Assembly: GCF_007830175.1 (NCBI RefSeq)
Contig: NZ_VLKH01000004.1
Span: 124,001 to 188,000 of the forward strand
Source of the DNA: Sedimentibacter saalensis
Lineage (GTDB): Bacteria; Bacillota; Clostridia; Tissierellales; Sedimentibacteraceae
Direction: 5' to 3'
Length of the DNA: 64,000 nucleotides
A program made the position numbers and the translations under genes. Shown here one piece after another: positions 46,723 through 55,825 of the stretch (position 1 is its first letter; each line of letters begins with the position of its first letter). Under the pieces are notes generated by a model. That model saw only the letters and a list, made by a program, of their open reading frames with translations. It had not been told where the DNA came from and made no database searches.

Positions 46723-47497
46723 ATGTATTGAGCCTTACAGACACTTCCCCTGAAATAATTTTCTCAGTCGTTCCATTTTCAGTTATAACCACCAGTTCTC
46801 CTTCAGAACTTATGTCAACGGCAGTTGCCTTTCTGACTAAATTGTTTTCAATGAGGTTTATGTTCTTTCCTATGACATATGATTTTTCTCTGCATATGTC
46901 CAGGCTTTCTTTAAAATTCCCCTTTATGAATTCATTGTACAAAATTTCAAAGTTATTGAGTATTTTTGCAGCAACAAGGCTCTTCTCGAAAATAATCCCT
47001 GCTTCCATATACAATGAAGAAGCTACGTCTTTTATTTCATCAGGAAAATTGTCGTTGTTTATGTTCATTCCTATTCCAACAACTACATATGGATTTTTGT
47101 TCATCTCAGTCTTCATCTCAGTGAGTATTCCGCATATCTTTTTACCGTTTAAAAAAATGTCGTTAGGCCACTTGATCTGAGAGATGATATGAAGTTCATC
47201 AAGTGCTTTTGCCACTGCAGCAGCACAAACTTGAGTGATCTTCGAAATTTGAGACAGTTCAATTTCAGGAATAAGCACTACGGACATGCACATTCCCTTT
47301 TGCGATTCCCATCTTCTGCCCAGCCTTCCCCTGCCTGTTGTCTGTTCTTCACATGTTACAAGGCTGCCATTTGAAAGGTCGTTGTTTTTGGCATAATTGT
47401 TTGTTGAGTCAACTTTTTCAACAAACACAACATTTCTTCCCATAAACTTCGTATTGAGATGTTTGTTTAAATTTTCCCCGCTTAAGTAATCCTTCAT
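46721..47497 (-). CDS. birA: Biotin-[acetyl-CoA-carboxylase] ligase
   Basis: This 258-residue biotin protein ligase lacks the N-terminal helix-turn-helix, so it is a monofunctional enzyme that activates biotin to biotinyl-AMP and attaches it to carboxylase Lys. Motifs are VDSTNNYAK, TTGRGRLGRRWESQKGMCMSVVL, IKWPNDIFLNGKKICGILTEM and VVGIGMNIN. Its ATG overlaps the preceding gene by four bases (ATGA). Confidence 0.95.
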   Translation of the reverse strand: MKDYLSGENLNKHLNTKFMGRNVVFVEKVDSTNNYAKNNDLSNGSLVTCEEQTTGRGRLGRRWESQKGMCMSVVLIPEIELSQISKITQVCAAAVAKALDELHIISQIKWPNDIFLNGKKICGILTEMKTEMNKNPYVVVGIGMNINNDNFPDEIKDVASSLYMEAGIIFEKSLVAAKILNNFEILYNEFIKGNFKESLDICREKSYVIGKNINLIENNLVRKATAVDISSEGELVVITENGTTEKIISGEVSVRLNT

Positions 47498-48114
47498 TGT
47501 TGTTCAGCCAATTCCTTTATAAGTTTTACAAACTCTTCATCAGCCTCATACCCTTGAAGATCCAGTCTGTTGTTTTTAGTGCTGAATTCGTTGTGGTATT
47601 TTTCCTTCACATAAATTTTTTCTTCTTCAATATCATAGTAAAGATCAAAATTGTATTCATCTTCATTTTCAAATATGAAAAAACTGTTTTCAACAATTAC
47701 ACTGACATCCAGCCAGTAGTACCCGTCATCCTTATTAGACAACTCCTTGACTTTAGCTGCTTCATCTGCATCTGCCAGATTTTCCAGCAAAAGTTTTGCA
47801 ACGCCAACTTTATCAAGATCATCAGACAAAGCACCATTAAAGCTGTTAAGCTTTTTAATCCTTTCATGCTGACTTGTATATCTGATTCCTTCATTGGAAT
47901 AAACAGTTGGGTCAACAAATGAAACGCTGCTTATGCTACCGGAAATTTTTAGAATTTCCGAGCTCATAACCTCATCAATTTTCTCCTGGTAATCCTGGGT
48001 GCTAAAAAAGCTGTATACTGCAAACACAAGAGCAGCCAGCACCGCAAGCAGCACAATTATTCGTCCGTAATTTATTTTTCGTTTTTTGCTGTACATGCTA
48101 TGTCTTCTTGCCAT
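47494..48114 (-). CDS. Membrane-anchored protein of unknown function
   Basis: This 206-residue protein starts at the ATG at 48114 after AAGGTGG; the frame opens at 48123. A basic N-terminus (ARRHSMYSKKRKINYGR) and one transmembrane helix (residues ~20-40) are followed by a lysine/acid-rich outer domain. It is in the polA-coaE-birA run and has no motif I recognise. The downstream ATGA overlap with birA shows cotranslation. Confidence 0.75.
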   Translation of the reverse strand: MARRHSMYSKKRKINYGRIIVLLAVLAALVFAVYSFFSTQDYQEKIDEVMSSEILKISGSISSVSFVDPTVYSNEGIRYTSQHERIKKLNSFNGALSDDLDKVGVAKLLLENLADADEAAKVKELSNKDDGYYWLDVSVIVENSFFIFENEDEYNFDLYYDIEEEKIYVKEKYHNEFSTKNNRLDLQGYEADEEFVKLIKELAEQQ

Positions 48115-48116
48115 AA

Positions 48117-48785
48117 CTACCACCTTATATCTTTTAATTTAAGAAGCTTCTTTATATTTTCTTCAAGCTCCTGTAGTGTGCCCTCATTGTCAATGATTTC
48201 ATCTGCCATGGAAATTTTTTTCTTAATAGGTATTTGTTTGCTGATGATTTTTAAAACATCTTCAGGGTTTTTACCTTCCTTCAGAGCCCTTTTTTCAAGC
48301 CTATTTCTTTGTGTTTCTTCGCTTACGCTCACAAGCCATATCTCATCAAACTTAATGCTGTATGACTCATTCCTTGCAATGCTTTCAAAAATCAGAGGTA
48401 TGTCTAAAAATATTACTTCGTCATTTGAACTTTCAACACCCTTTGCAAGTTCCTCCCTGACGAATGCATGAACCATGTCATTGAGGGTTTCAAGTCTTTG
48501 TGTGTCATTGAACACAATGCTGCCGAGAACACTCCTGTTAATTGTGCCATCTTCATTTAAAATTGTATGTCCGAACAAGTCAACAACCTTGTTATAAAGC
48601 TCTGTTCCTTTATTGTAGCCTTCATGGACAATTTTATCCGAATCAAGAACATTAAATCCCATTTTTTTTAAAATATCAACAGCCGCTGACTTACCTGTTC
48701 CAATGCTTCCTGTGATGACAATCACTTTTTTATCATTAAATGTTTCTGATTCTTGTTTATGATGATCTTGATTATTTTGCTTCAT
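48117..48785 (-). CDS. coaE: Dephospho-CoA kinase
   Basis: This enzyme phosphorylates dephospho-CoA in the last step of CoA synthesis. It is 222 residues from the ATG at 48785, which overlaps the polA stop by 14 bases; the open frame reaches 48803 and the exact start is uncertain. The P-loop is VIVITGSIGTGKSAAVDIL, followed by FNVLDSDKIVHEGYNKG, the lid region and the base-binding LVSVSEETQRNRLEKRAL. The polA-coaE order is common in Firmicutes. Confidence 0.94.
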   Translation of the reverse strand: MKQNNQDHHKQESETFNDKKVIVITGSIGTGKSAAVDILKKMGFNVLDSDKIVHEGYNKGTELYNKVVDLFGHTILNEDGTINRSVLGSIVFNDTQRLETLNDMVHAFVREELAKGVESSNDEVIFLDIPLIFESIARNESYSIKFDEIWLVSVSEETQRNRLEKRALKEGKNPEDVLKIISKQIPIKKKISMADEIIDNEGTLQELEENIKKLLKLKDIRW

Positions 48786-51504
48786 ACCAGCTACCGCCCA
48801 CATTCACGTCAGATTCCAGGCGAACCTTGAAACCCTTAACCACATTTTCCATTTCTTCCTTAAGAAGTGTCTTGACCGCTTCAAGCTCATCACCGGCAGT
48901 TTCTATTATAAGCTCATCGTGTACCTGCAAAATCAGCCTTGATTTCATTTTGTTATTCTTTAACCTGTTGTAGACTCCAACCATTGCAGATTTGATTATA
49001 TCTGCTGCCGTGCCCTGCACAGGTGTGTTCAGGGCAATTCTTTCTCCAAAAGAACGGATGTTGAAATTGCGGGATGCAAGCTCTGGAATATATCTTCGTC
49101 GCCCGAAAAATGTTGTAACATATCCATCCTTCTTGCCCTGTTCAACAATGTTTTTCATGTATTGGTCAATGTTTGAGAAAAACGACAGATAATTGTCTAT
49201 GTACTGTTTTGCTTCCTTCCTTGGAATACCCAGGTCTCTGCTTAACCCGTAGTCGCTTATTCCATAGACGATTCCAAAGTTTACTGCCTTAGCCCTGCTT
49301 CTCATGGTGGAAGTAACCTGTTCCATGTCAACATGGAAAACCTGTGATGCTGTCTTTGTGTGTATGTCTTCATGATTTATAAATGCATCAATAAGATTTT
49401 TTTCATCTGCTAGATGTGCCAGCACACGAAGTTCTATTTGGGAATAATCGGCATCGCATAAAACAAATCCATTCTCAGCAACAAAAGCCTTTCTCAGCTC
49501 CCTTCCCTCATCCGTCCTTGTAGGAATATTCTGAAGGTTTGGTTCTGTGCTTGAAATTCTTCCTGTTGCTGCAATTGTCTGGTTGAATACAGAATGAACT
49601 CGTCCGTCTTTGCTTATTACGTTTTTAAGCCCGTCAACATATGTTGAGTTTAACTTAACCATCTGCCTGTAATCAACAATATATCTGGCTATTTCATGTT
49701 CAGACATGAGTTTTTCCAACACTTCCGCATCAGTTGAAACGCCTGTCTTAGTCTTTTTAATGACAGGAAGATTCAACTTTTCAAAAAGAATATATGAAAG
49801 CTGTTTTGGGGAATTTATGTTGAAGTTTTCTCCTGCCAGCTCATAGATAACTTTTTCAAGCTCTGCAATTTTCTCCTGAAAATGAACTCCAAGTACACCA
49901 AGCATATCCGGATCAACCTTGAAACCTATGAACTCCATGTATGCCAGCACTTCAATAAGAGGAATTTCAATCAAATTGAAAAGGTCTGTCATTTCAAGTT
50001 CAGCAATTTCAGATAAAATCAGTTTTTCAGTCCTTATTACTACATTAATGAAATTGTACAAATAAGTTTTTTTATTTTCCAGATCCAGTTCTCTGAATGT
50101 AATTCCTTTTTTGCCTGTTCCAAGAATTTCATTTTCAGAAAGTATGTCTTCTTTCAAGTATTCATAGGCTATTTTGTCTATGGAATATGAGCTTTCAGAA
50201 GGATTAAGAAGATATTTCCCTATTTCAGAATCAAATGATATTCCGTTAAGCTCCATATTATTTCTCATAAGGTAAATAACTTCATTTTTGATGTTGTGTC
50301 CTGATACATTGATTGTACCGTCAACAAATATATATTTTAAAATGTCAAGGACCTTTTCTTCACTTATTTTTTCTAAATCTATGTAGTATATTTTGATTCC
50401 GTCAGAAATTCCTATTGCTACCGCATTGCTGTACAATGCCCTGTCACCGTCTAAGAGAAATTTAATATAAATCTTTTTAGTTTTTTTGATATCTTCTGCA
50501 ATTTCAATTATCTTTTTTTCATCATCTACATAAATAATGCTTGTGTCCACGTAGTTATTTGCATTTACATTTACATCTTCATCGACCTCTGCAGCATCAA
50601 ACAAAGACATCTGCGACTGTTCCTGTACATTTTCAGGCGAGGTAGTGTCTTCTATTCTTTTTTTGAAATTTCTGAACTCCAGCTGATCGTACAAATCTAA
50701 AAGGCTTTTTGCATCCGGCTTTTTAAGTCTGTAGTCTTCAATATTAAAATCAATGGGAATGTCTGTGATTATGCGAGCGAGGCCCTGGCTCATATATGCC
50801 TGAAGTTTGTCTGTTTCAAGTTTTTCTTTTAGCTTACCTTTTATGTTGTCAATATTTTCATAAATGTTGTCAAGGCTTTTGTATTCCTGAATCAGCTTCA
50901 AAGCAGTTTTTTCTCCAACACCCCCAACTCCCGGAATGTTGTCAGAAGAATCTCCCATGAGAGCCTTAAGGTCAATGAACTGTGCAGGAGTTATTCCATA
51001 TTCCTCGTTCATTCTTTCAATGCTCATTTCCTCGGTGTTTGTAACGCCTTTTTTCGTAAGTATAACTCTTGTGTTGTTGTCTATAAGCTGAAGATAATCC
51101 TTGTCGCTTGTTACAAGGTATGTCTTTGCTCCATATTCTTCTGCAGCGCTGGCAAATGTTCCTGCCACGTCGTCTGCTTCAAAACCTTCTATTTCAACAC
51201 ATTTAATATTATGAACCTCGAGAACATCCCGGATAAGCTGAAACTGTGAAACAAGCTCGTCAGGAGCTTTTTGTCTTGTGGCTTTGTAATCTTTGTATTG
51301 TTCATGCCTGAATGTAGGCTTCTTTGGATCAAATGCAACACATATGTACTCAGGAGAATATGTATCTATAAGTTTATACATCATGCTTAAAAAACCATAA
51401 ACAGCATTTGTAAACTGACCTTTTTTAGTCTTAAGAGGAGGCATAGCGTAAAACGCTCTGAAAAGCAAGCTGTTGCCATCCAATATCATAATTTTATTTT
51501 CCAT
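48772..51504 (-). CDS. polA: DNA polymerase I
   Basis: This 910-residue polymerase has the N-terminal 5'-3' nuclease (ILDGNSLLFRAFYAMPPLKTKKGQFTNAV, EGFEADDVAGTFA, LMGDSSDNIPGVGGVGEKTA) and the complete polymerase domain (motif A DADYSQIELRVLAHLA, motif B RSRAKAVNFGIVYGIS, motif C LQVHDELIIE). The middle 3'-5' exonuclease domain lacks the DxE metal ligands, having IKFLLDGD where they should be, so proofreading is absent as in many Firmicutes. AGGAG precedes the ATG. Confidence 0.97.
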   Translation of the reverse strand: MENKIMILDGNSLLFRAFYAMPPLKTKKGQFTNAVYGFLSMMYKLIDTYSPEYICVAFDPKKPTFRHEQYKDYKATRQKAPDELVSQFQLIRDVLEVHNIKCVEIEGFEADDVAGTFASAAEEYGAKTYLVTSDKDYLQLIDNNTRVILTKKGVTNTEEMSIERMNEEYGITPAQFIDLKALMGDSSDNIPGVGGVGEKTALKLIQEYKSLDNIYENIDNIKGKLKEKLETDKLQAYMSQGLARIITDIPIDFNIEDYRLKKPDAKSLLDLYDQLEFRNFKKRIEDTTSPENVQEQSQMSLFDAAEVDEDVNVNANNYVDTSIIYVDDEKKIIEIAEDIKKTKKIYIKFLLDGDRALYSNAVAIGISDGIKIYYIDLEKISEEKVLDILKYIFVDGTINVSGHNIKNEVIYLMRNNMELNGISFDSEIGKYLLNPSESSYSIDKIAYEYLKEDILSENEILGTGKKGITFRELDLENKKTYLYNFINVVIRTEKLILSEIAELEMTDLFNLIEIPLIEVLAYMEFIGFKVDPDMLGVLGVHFQEKIAELEKVIYELAGENFNINSPKQLSYILFEKLNLPVIKKTKTGVSTDAEVLEKLMSEHEIARYIVDYRQMVKLNSTYVDGLKNVISKDGRVHSVFNQTIAATGRISSTEPNLQNIPTRTDEGRELRKAFVAENGFVLCDADYSQIELRVLAHLADEKNLIDAFINHEDIHTKTASQVFHVDMEQVTSTMRSRAKAVNFGIVYGISDYGLSRDLGIPRKEAKQYIDNYLSFFSNIDQYMKNIVEQGKKDGYVTTFFGRRRYIPELASRNFNIRSFGERIALNTPVQGTAADIIKSAMVGVYNRLKNNKMKSRLILQVHDELIIETAGDELEAVKTLLKEEMENVVKGFKVRLESDVNVGGSWYEAK

Positions 51505-51670
51505 GTAATCTCCTTTGCATCAAAAGAATTCCGTTTTGCTGCAACAGCACCGGTATCTTATTATTATTTTTATTATAACAATTTCTATTCTCAGGGTAAA
51601 GGAATATTTTATCTCATATATTGATTTTTCAAACATATAATTAATTAACGATGTGGAGGTGCAATAAATA

Positions 51671-52285
51671 TTGAACAAAATTACTGCAAAAAACTATAAT
51701 TTTTCAAATGTGAAGTTCTTTACTCCCATGCAATTAAGCGAACATTACAACTTGTACACAAGATATATTGATTGCCTTAATAAGGTTAATCTTGAAATGT
51801 CCTACAGCGACACAAATGAATGCAACCAAAATTACAGCAGTACAAGATCCGCCCAAAAATCAAAGACATTTTGTTTTGATGCCATAAAACTCCATGAACT
51901 GTATTTTGAAAACCTCACAGGAAACAACACAACAATTTACGGATCTATTTCAGAAGTAATTGACGACGTGTTTGGTTCATACAGCAATTTTTTTGAAAAA
52001 TTCAAATGCATCGCGCTGTCCATGAGAGGATGGGTAATGTTGTGCTTTGACAAATACAACGGCGAGTATTACATCTATGGGCAGGATTCCCATGACGACG
52101 GTGTCATGCTTTACGCTGAGCCTCTAATAGTTCTTGATGTGTATGAGCACTCCTACATGATTGATTACGGAACCAACAGAAGCCTGTATGTTGATGTATT
52201 TTTTGAAAACCTTGATTTTAAAGTCGTTAATTCAAGAATAAATTATCTGCTAAATTTGGAACCCAAAGAACCCCCCCACATATAA
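51671..52285 (+). CDS. Fe/Mn superoxide-dismutase-fold protein
   Basis: This 204-residue protein starts at a TTG (51671) with GGAGGT about ten bases upstream. Although divergent, it keeps all four metal ligands of the SodFM family: His25 (SEHYNLY), His75 (KLHELYFENL), Asp156 and His160 (LDVYEHSYMIDYGTNRSLYVDVF). RGWVML and GQDSHDD match the SGWAWL and QD segments. The usual second His of the first helix is missing, and an Asn/Ser-rich insert stands at 48-64. Relatives in spore-formers are often coat proteins, so both catalytic and structural roles are possible. A small hydrophobic peptide gene follows by 34 bases. Confidence 0.85.
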   Translation: MNKITAKNYNFSNVKFFTPMQLSEHYNLYTRYIDCLNKVNLEMSYSDTNECNQNYSSTRSAQKSKTFCFDAIKLHELYFENLTGNNTTIYGSISEVIDDVFGSYSNFFEKFKCIALSMRGWVMLCFDKYNGEYYIYGQDSHDDGVMLYAEPLIVLDVYEHSYMIDYGTNRSLYVDVFFENLDFKVVNSRINYLLNLEPKEPPHI

Positions 52286-52319
52286 TAAATTAAACAATAA
52301 ACTTAAGGAGGTTTCAAAT

Positions 52320-52430
52320 ATGGGATTTTTTCATGGCAATAGAGTAGGCGGCGCTAGCGGATCAAATTTACTGTTTTTCTTCTTATTGTTGGTAATTTTA
52401 TTCAACCAGTGCGATGATTTTGATCTGTAA
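52320..52430 (+). CDS. Small hydrophobic peptide (36 residues)
   Basis: The ORF from ATG at 52320 to TAA at 52430 has a strong AAGGAGG site seven bases upstream. The peptide is MGFFHGNRVGGASGSN followed by a single hydrophobic helix (LLFFFLLLVILF) and an acidic tail. Its form resembles YjcZ-like sporulation peptides. It lies right after the SOD-like gene and before a strong terminator, so the two are probably one transcript. Confidence 0.75.
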   Translation: MGFFHGNRVGGASGSNLLFFFLLLVILFNQCDDFDL

Positions 52431-52462
52431 TAAATAAAAATTGCATTTAATAAGAACAATAA

Positions 52463-52484
52463 AAGGCCTGGATTTCCAGGCCTT
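52463..52484. terminator. Bidirectional terminator
   Basis: AAGGCCTGG and its complement (52463-52471, 52476-52484) form a perfect 9-bp stem between the rightward SOD-like pair and the leftward LysR gene. The T-tracts are modest on both strands. Confidence 0.75.
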
Positions 52485-52504
52485 GTTATTGCATTATTTT
52501 ATTG

Positions 52505-53407
52505 TTATTTGTCTTTGTATCTTTCAACCATAAATTCCTTGAATTTTTCTTCAACTTTGGAAAAATATCTGTCAGGCTGATATACATAGTAAAGCTTTCT
52601 TTTAAGATTCATACCTTCAACGTTCAATATGAACGCTTTTATTTCATTTATTTCTTGTTCCACTGCCTTTTTAGGAAGTACAGCAAGTCCTAAGTTGTTT
52701 GTTATGAATTTCTTGATTATGTCGTTGTCTTCAGCCTGAATTACTATGTTCAGGTCGCTCAATTTAATTTTTTTTCCGTTCAGATAGTTTTCAAACATGT
52801 GTAGTGTTGCTGATCCCTTTTCCCTGACAATGAACTTTTGCTCAAGAAGATCAGCTGCTTTTATTTTACGGTCCTTGAACTCTTCATTTTTTTCGGCAGA
52901 TGCCACAACAACAACTTCATCTTCCGCAATACATATGCTCTTTAATTTTTTGTTCTTGGACAATATTCCCGTAAAACCAAAGCTTGTGAATCCTTCTTCT
53001 ATGTTTTTGAACACCATGTCCGAGTCAATTTTTTTAATTACATATGTTGTTTCAGGATACAATTTGTTAAATTCGATTATCAAATCGTGTATGTAGTAAT
53101 CTGCAGGCATTGAACTTGTGTATACAGTCAAATTGCCCTTTACCAAGTCGTCTTCACATCTAAGCAAAGAATATATTTTGTTTTCTTCGCTCAATACGCT
53201 TTTTGCATATTTGTACAGAATGTAGCCTTCTTCGGTTGGTACTATTTCTCTGCCGCTTTTCTTAAAAAGCTCTGCTCCGAAATCCTTCTCAAGAAGCTGC
53301 ATTTGTTTAGAAACTGCAGGCTGTGTTATGAAAAGCTTTTCTGCTGCCTTTGATATATTTTTCAAATTAATTACTTCTATAAATGTTCTTAGGTAAGATG
53401 TATTCAT
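52505..53407 (-). CDS. LysR-family regulator
   Basis: This 300-residue protein has an N-terminal winged helix (FIEVINLKNISKAAEKLFITQPAVSKQMQLLEKDFG) and a periplasmic-binding-like effector domain with LTVYTSSMPADYYIHDLI and NLGLAVLPKKAVEQEI. It is the last gene of the leftward hut run, 14 bases after the HutP-like gene. Regulation of histidine use is a reasonable guess from location; the ligand is unknown. Confidence 0.93.
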   Translation of the reverse strand: MNTSYLRTFIEVINLKNISKAAEKLFITQPAVSKQMQLLEKDFGAELFKKSGREIVPTEEGYILYKYAKSVLSEENKIYSLLRCEDDLVKGNLTVYTSSMPADYYIHDLIIEFNKLYPETTYVIKKIDSDMVFKNIEEGFTSFGFTGILSKNKKLKSICIAEDEVVVVASAEKNEEFKDRKIKAADLLEQKFIVREKGSATLHMFENYLNGKKIKLSDLNIVIQAEDNDIIKKFITNNLGLAVLPKKAVEQEINEIKAFILNVEGMNLKRKLYYVYQPDRYFSKVEEKFKEFMVERYKDK

Positions 53408-53421
53408 GATTAACCCTCATA

Positions 53422-53859
53422 TTATATTGGCTGTATGCCCATTCCAACTGCTTCATGCTCAAAACCTCTTCTAGGAGAGCCTATCTGTCCGTAAAGAACA
53501 ACAGCAATCCAATTTCCACTGGAAGGGTCGTCCTCGATTAAGGTGCCTCTTACAATTGTAAATGTAAGGCCTGCGCTCCTTAAAACTTCACCTAGCATGA
53601 CCTGCCCCCTGCAGTAACCGCTGAGAGCTTCAATGATAGCATGATAAAGTGCATGTTCCTCATGGTAGTTCTCACGAATGATGTCTTCTCTTGAAGCCGC
53701 TGTTTCTATGGCAGCAACAATTTTCTTCGCATCCATTGAACCGGCCTGGCCCCTGTAAATGACATAATTCTTTTTTTCATAAAATTCCTTGAGATTTTCC
53801 ATGTCGCCGTCATCCATTGCCAGCAGCAATGCTATTTTACCAATACCACGTTTATTCAT
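53422..53859 (-). CDS. hutP: HutP-family RNA-binding regulator
   Basis: This 145-residue HutP-like protein has KIALLLAMDDGDMENLKEFY at the start and the metal/histidine site region ENYHEEHALYHAIIEALSGYCRGQVMLGEVLRSAGLTFTIVRGTLIEDD. In B. subtilis HutP senses L-histidine and Mg and prevents termination in the hut leader. Here it is downstream of the hut enzymes rather than first in the operon. Its RNA target was not found by eye. Confidence 0.9.
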   Translation of the reverse strand: MNKRGIGKIALLLAMDDGDMENLKEFYEKKNYVIYRGQAGSMDAKKIVAAIETAASREDIIRENYHEEHALYHAIIEALSGYCRGQVMLGEVLRSAGLTFTIVRGTLIEDDPSSGNWIAVVLYGQIGSPRRGFEHEAVGMGIQPI

Positions 53860-53913
53860 GACTACCTCTTCATTGAGTTAATTATAACGCATAACGCATT
53901 TTAAATTATACCA

Positions 53914-54528
53914 TTAAAATGGTGATAATTCCAATATTTTTTTCTCATAAAAAAGTGTTTCTTCCTGAAGAACATCTGCTCTGTTTTTATATTCAAAAAC
54001 AAAATCCTTATCGCTGATTGTTTCAAGGTTTATTCTTACATTTAAAAGTGCCGAGAGAACTGCTGTTCTTGCAAGCATTGCAGCTACAAGACCGTCAGTA
54101 ACGGCATTTGAATTTCCTCTTGCAACAACGGCCTCAGCCAGAGGAAGGATTTTAAAAGATGTTTGGGCAACATCAAGAGGAACCTCTGCTGCTATTTTTG
54201 CACTTTCTTCTATAGCTTTGTTTCTAAGAATTTTTTGTTCATCATCTTCCTTTGGCATTTTGTATGCTTCCATGACTTTGTTGTAAGCGTAGCTGTCCCT
54301 TTCAATGTCATCAAGCAGCTTACTTCTAAGAGCCATTGCCTTATTTTTTATTTCATTCATTTCAGATTCAACTTCAATGTATTTTTTCTTACCCGTTGTC
54401 AGGTTGGCAACCATTTCTGCAAGAGCAGCGCTCAATGCTCCGCAAAGAGCAGCAATGCTTCCTCCTCCAGGAACAGGAGAATTAGAAGCTACAACTTCTG
54501 CAAATTCATGTATAGACTTATTTTTCAT
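53914..54528 (-). CDS. fchA: Formiminotetrahydrofolate cyclodeaminase
   Basis: This 204-residue helical protein converts 5-formimino-THF to 5,10-methenyl-THF and ammonia. It shows FAEVVASNSPVPGGGSIAALCGALSAALAEMVANLT and the VARGNSNAVTDGLVAAMLARTAVLSALLNVRINL segment. In animals this domain is fused to the formiminotransferase; here it is a separate gene. Its ATG overlaps the hutI end by 11 bases. Confidence 0.94.
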   Translation of the reverse strand: MKNKSIHEFAEVVASNSPVPGGGSIAALCGALSAALAEMVANLTTGKKKYIEVESEMNEIKNKAMALRSKLLDDIERDSYAYNKVMEAYKMPKEDDEQKILRNKAIEESAKIAAEVPLDVAQTSFKILPLAEAVVARGNSNAVTDGLVAAMLARTAVLSALLNVRINLETISDKDFVFEYKNRADVLQEETLFYEKKILELSPF

Positions 54529-55777
54529 ATGGGTTCCCCTTTACAATTTCTCCGTTTTTAATTACTGTTTCAACTATGTTTACTGCTGCATGGTATGGAA
54601 GAAAATGAATTGAAGGATATTCAAGAATTATTATGTCTGCCTTCTTTCCTTTTTCAATGCTTCCTATTGTGTCAGCTCTGCCCACTGCAGCTGCAGCATT
54701 TATTGTGAGAGCTGTAATTATTTCTTCAATTGACAATTTCATGTGAATTGCTGCTAAAGCTATGACAAGTGGTATTGAATTTGTAAAGCAGCTTCCCGGA
54801 TTAAAATCCGTAGCCAGTGCCACAGCACAGCCTTCATCTATCATCATTCTTCCCCTTGCATATTCTTCCTTAAGGCAAAATGCTGTTGCAGGAAGAAGCG
54901 TGGCAATAGTATCAGACTTTGAAAGCATATTGATTCCTTCATCAGAAGACTGCAGCAGATGGTCTGCAGAAACACAGCCCAGTTCAACTGCAAGTTCTGT
55001 TCCTCCAAGCTGAACCATTTCATCAGCATGAATTTTAAGTTTTAATCCTGCATTTTTAGCAGCAGACAAAAATCTTCTTGACTGTTTCACAGAAAAAACA
55101 TTTTTTTCACAGAAAATGTCTGCAAACTCTGCCAATTGTTTTTCAGCAACAACTTTAAGAACATCGTTTATCATGAAATCAATGAATTCATCTTCTTTTC
55201 CTTTGTATTCAGGCAGAACGCTGTGAGGACCTAAGAATGTAGGAACCAAGTCCACAGGATGAATTTCGTCAAGTTTTTTCATGGCTTCAAGCTGCCTTAT
55301 TTCTGTCTCCATGTCAAGGCCGTATCCGCTTTTTCCTTCTATGGTTGTAACGCCCATATCCATAACTTTATCAAGCCTTTTTTTGCCTGTTAGTACAAAT
55401 TCGTCCAGTGTTGTGCTTCTTGTTGCCCTCACGGAACTTGTTATTCCGCCGCCTCTTTCCATGATGGACATATAATTGTCCCCTCTTAACCTCCATGAAA
55501 ATTCGTCAGCCCTGTACCCTCCGAAAATCAAATGAGTGTGAGAATCTATAAAACCTGGGAGCACTGCCTTGCCTTCAGCATCTATTACTGTATATTCATA
55601 GTTATCATATTTTGAAAGTATTTCATCAGTTGTTCCAACCTCAGCAATTATACCATCTTCAACAACAACAGCACCGTTTCGTATCATTCCAATGTCAGAC
55701 ATATCTTTGCCGTGCTTTGGACTTCTTCCACTGCATGTGACAAGTTCTGAAGCGTTTTTTATAATAAGTCTTTTCAT
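54518..55777 (-). CDS. hutI: Imidazolonepropionase
   Basis: This 419-residue metal-dependent amidohydrolase opens imidazolone-5-propionate to N-formimino-L-glutamate. Metal and catalytic residues lie in GFIDSHTHLIFGGYRADEF, LKIHADEMVQLGGTELAVELG, SADHLLQSSDEGI and ALATDFNPGSCFTNSIP. GGAGAAAC precedes the ATG. It follows ftcD after a strong intergenic hairpin. Confidence 0.96.
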   Translation of the reverse strand: MKRLIIKNASELVTCSGRSPKHGKDMSDIGMIRNGAVVVEDGIIAEVGTTDEILSKYDNYEYTVIDAEGKAVLPGFIDSHTHLIFGGYRADEFSWRLRGDNYMSIMERGGGITSSVRATRSTTLDEFVLTGKKRLDKVMDMGVTTIEGKSGYGLDMETEIRQLEAMKKLDEIHPVDLVPTFLGPHSVLPEYKGKEDEFIDFMINDVLKVVAEKQLAEFADIFCEKNVFSVKQSRRFLSAAKNAGLKLKIHADEMVQLGGTELAVELGCVSADHLLQSSDEGINMLSKSDTIATLLPATAFCLKEEYARGRMMIDEGCAVALATDFNPGSCFTNSIPLVIALAAIHMKLSIEEIITALTINAAAAVGRADTIGSIEKGKKADIIILEYPSIHFLPYHAAVNIVETVIKNGEIVKGNPYEK

Positions 55778-55794
55778 GTTTCTCCTTTCGAATG

Positions 55795-55819
55795 TACCCT
55801 CCGCAAATTGCGGAGGGTA
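55795..55819. other. Intercistronic hairpin between ftcD and hutI
   Basis: TACCCTCCGCA (55795-55805) and its exact complement (55809-55819) form an 11-bp stem with a 3-nt loop. No T-run follows on the coding strand, so it is more likely a processing or stability element than a terminator. Confidence 0.7.
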
Positions 55820-55825
55820 GTTTCC

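Noticed and set aside
49000-50700. Proofreading exonuclease in DNA polymerase I
   Set aside because: The region where the DxE metal ligands are expected lacks them; the loss is usual in Firmicutes and is not treated as novel.
55795-55819. Transcription terminator inside the hut operon
   Set aside because: The stem is strong but no T-run follows on the coding strand, and the genes on both sides belong to one pathway, so it is listed as a hairpin only.
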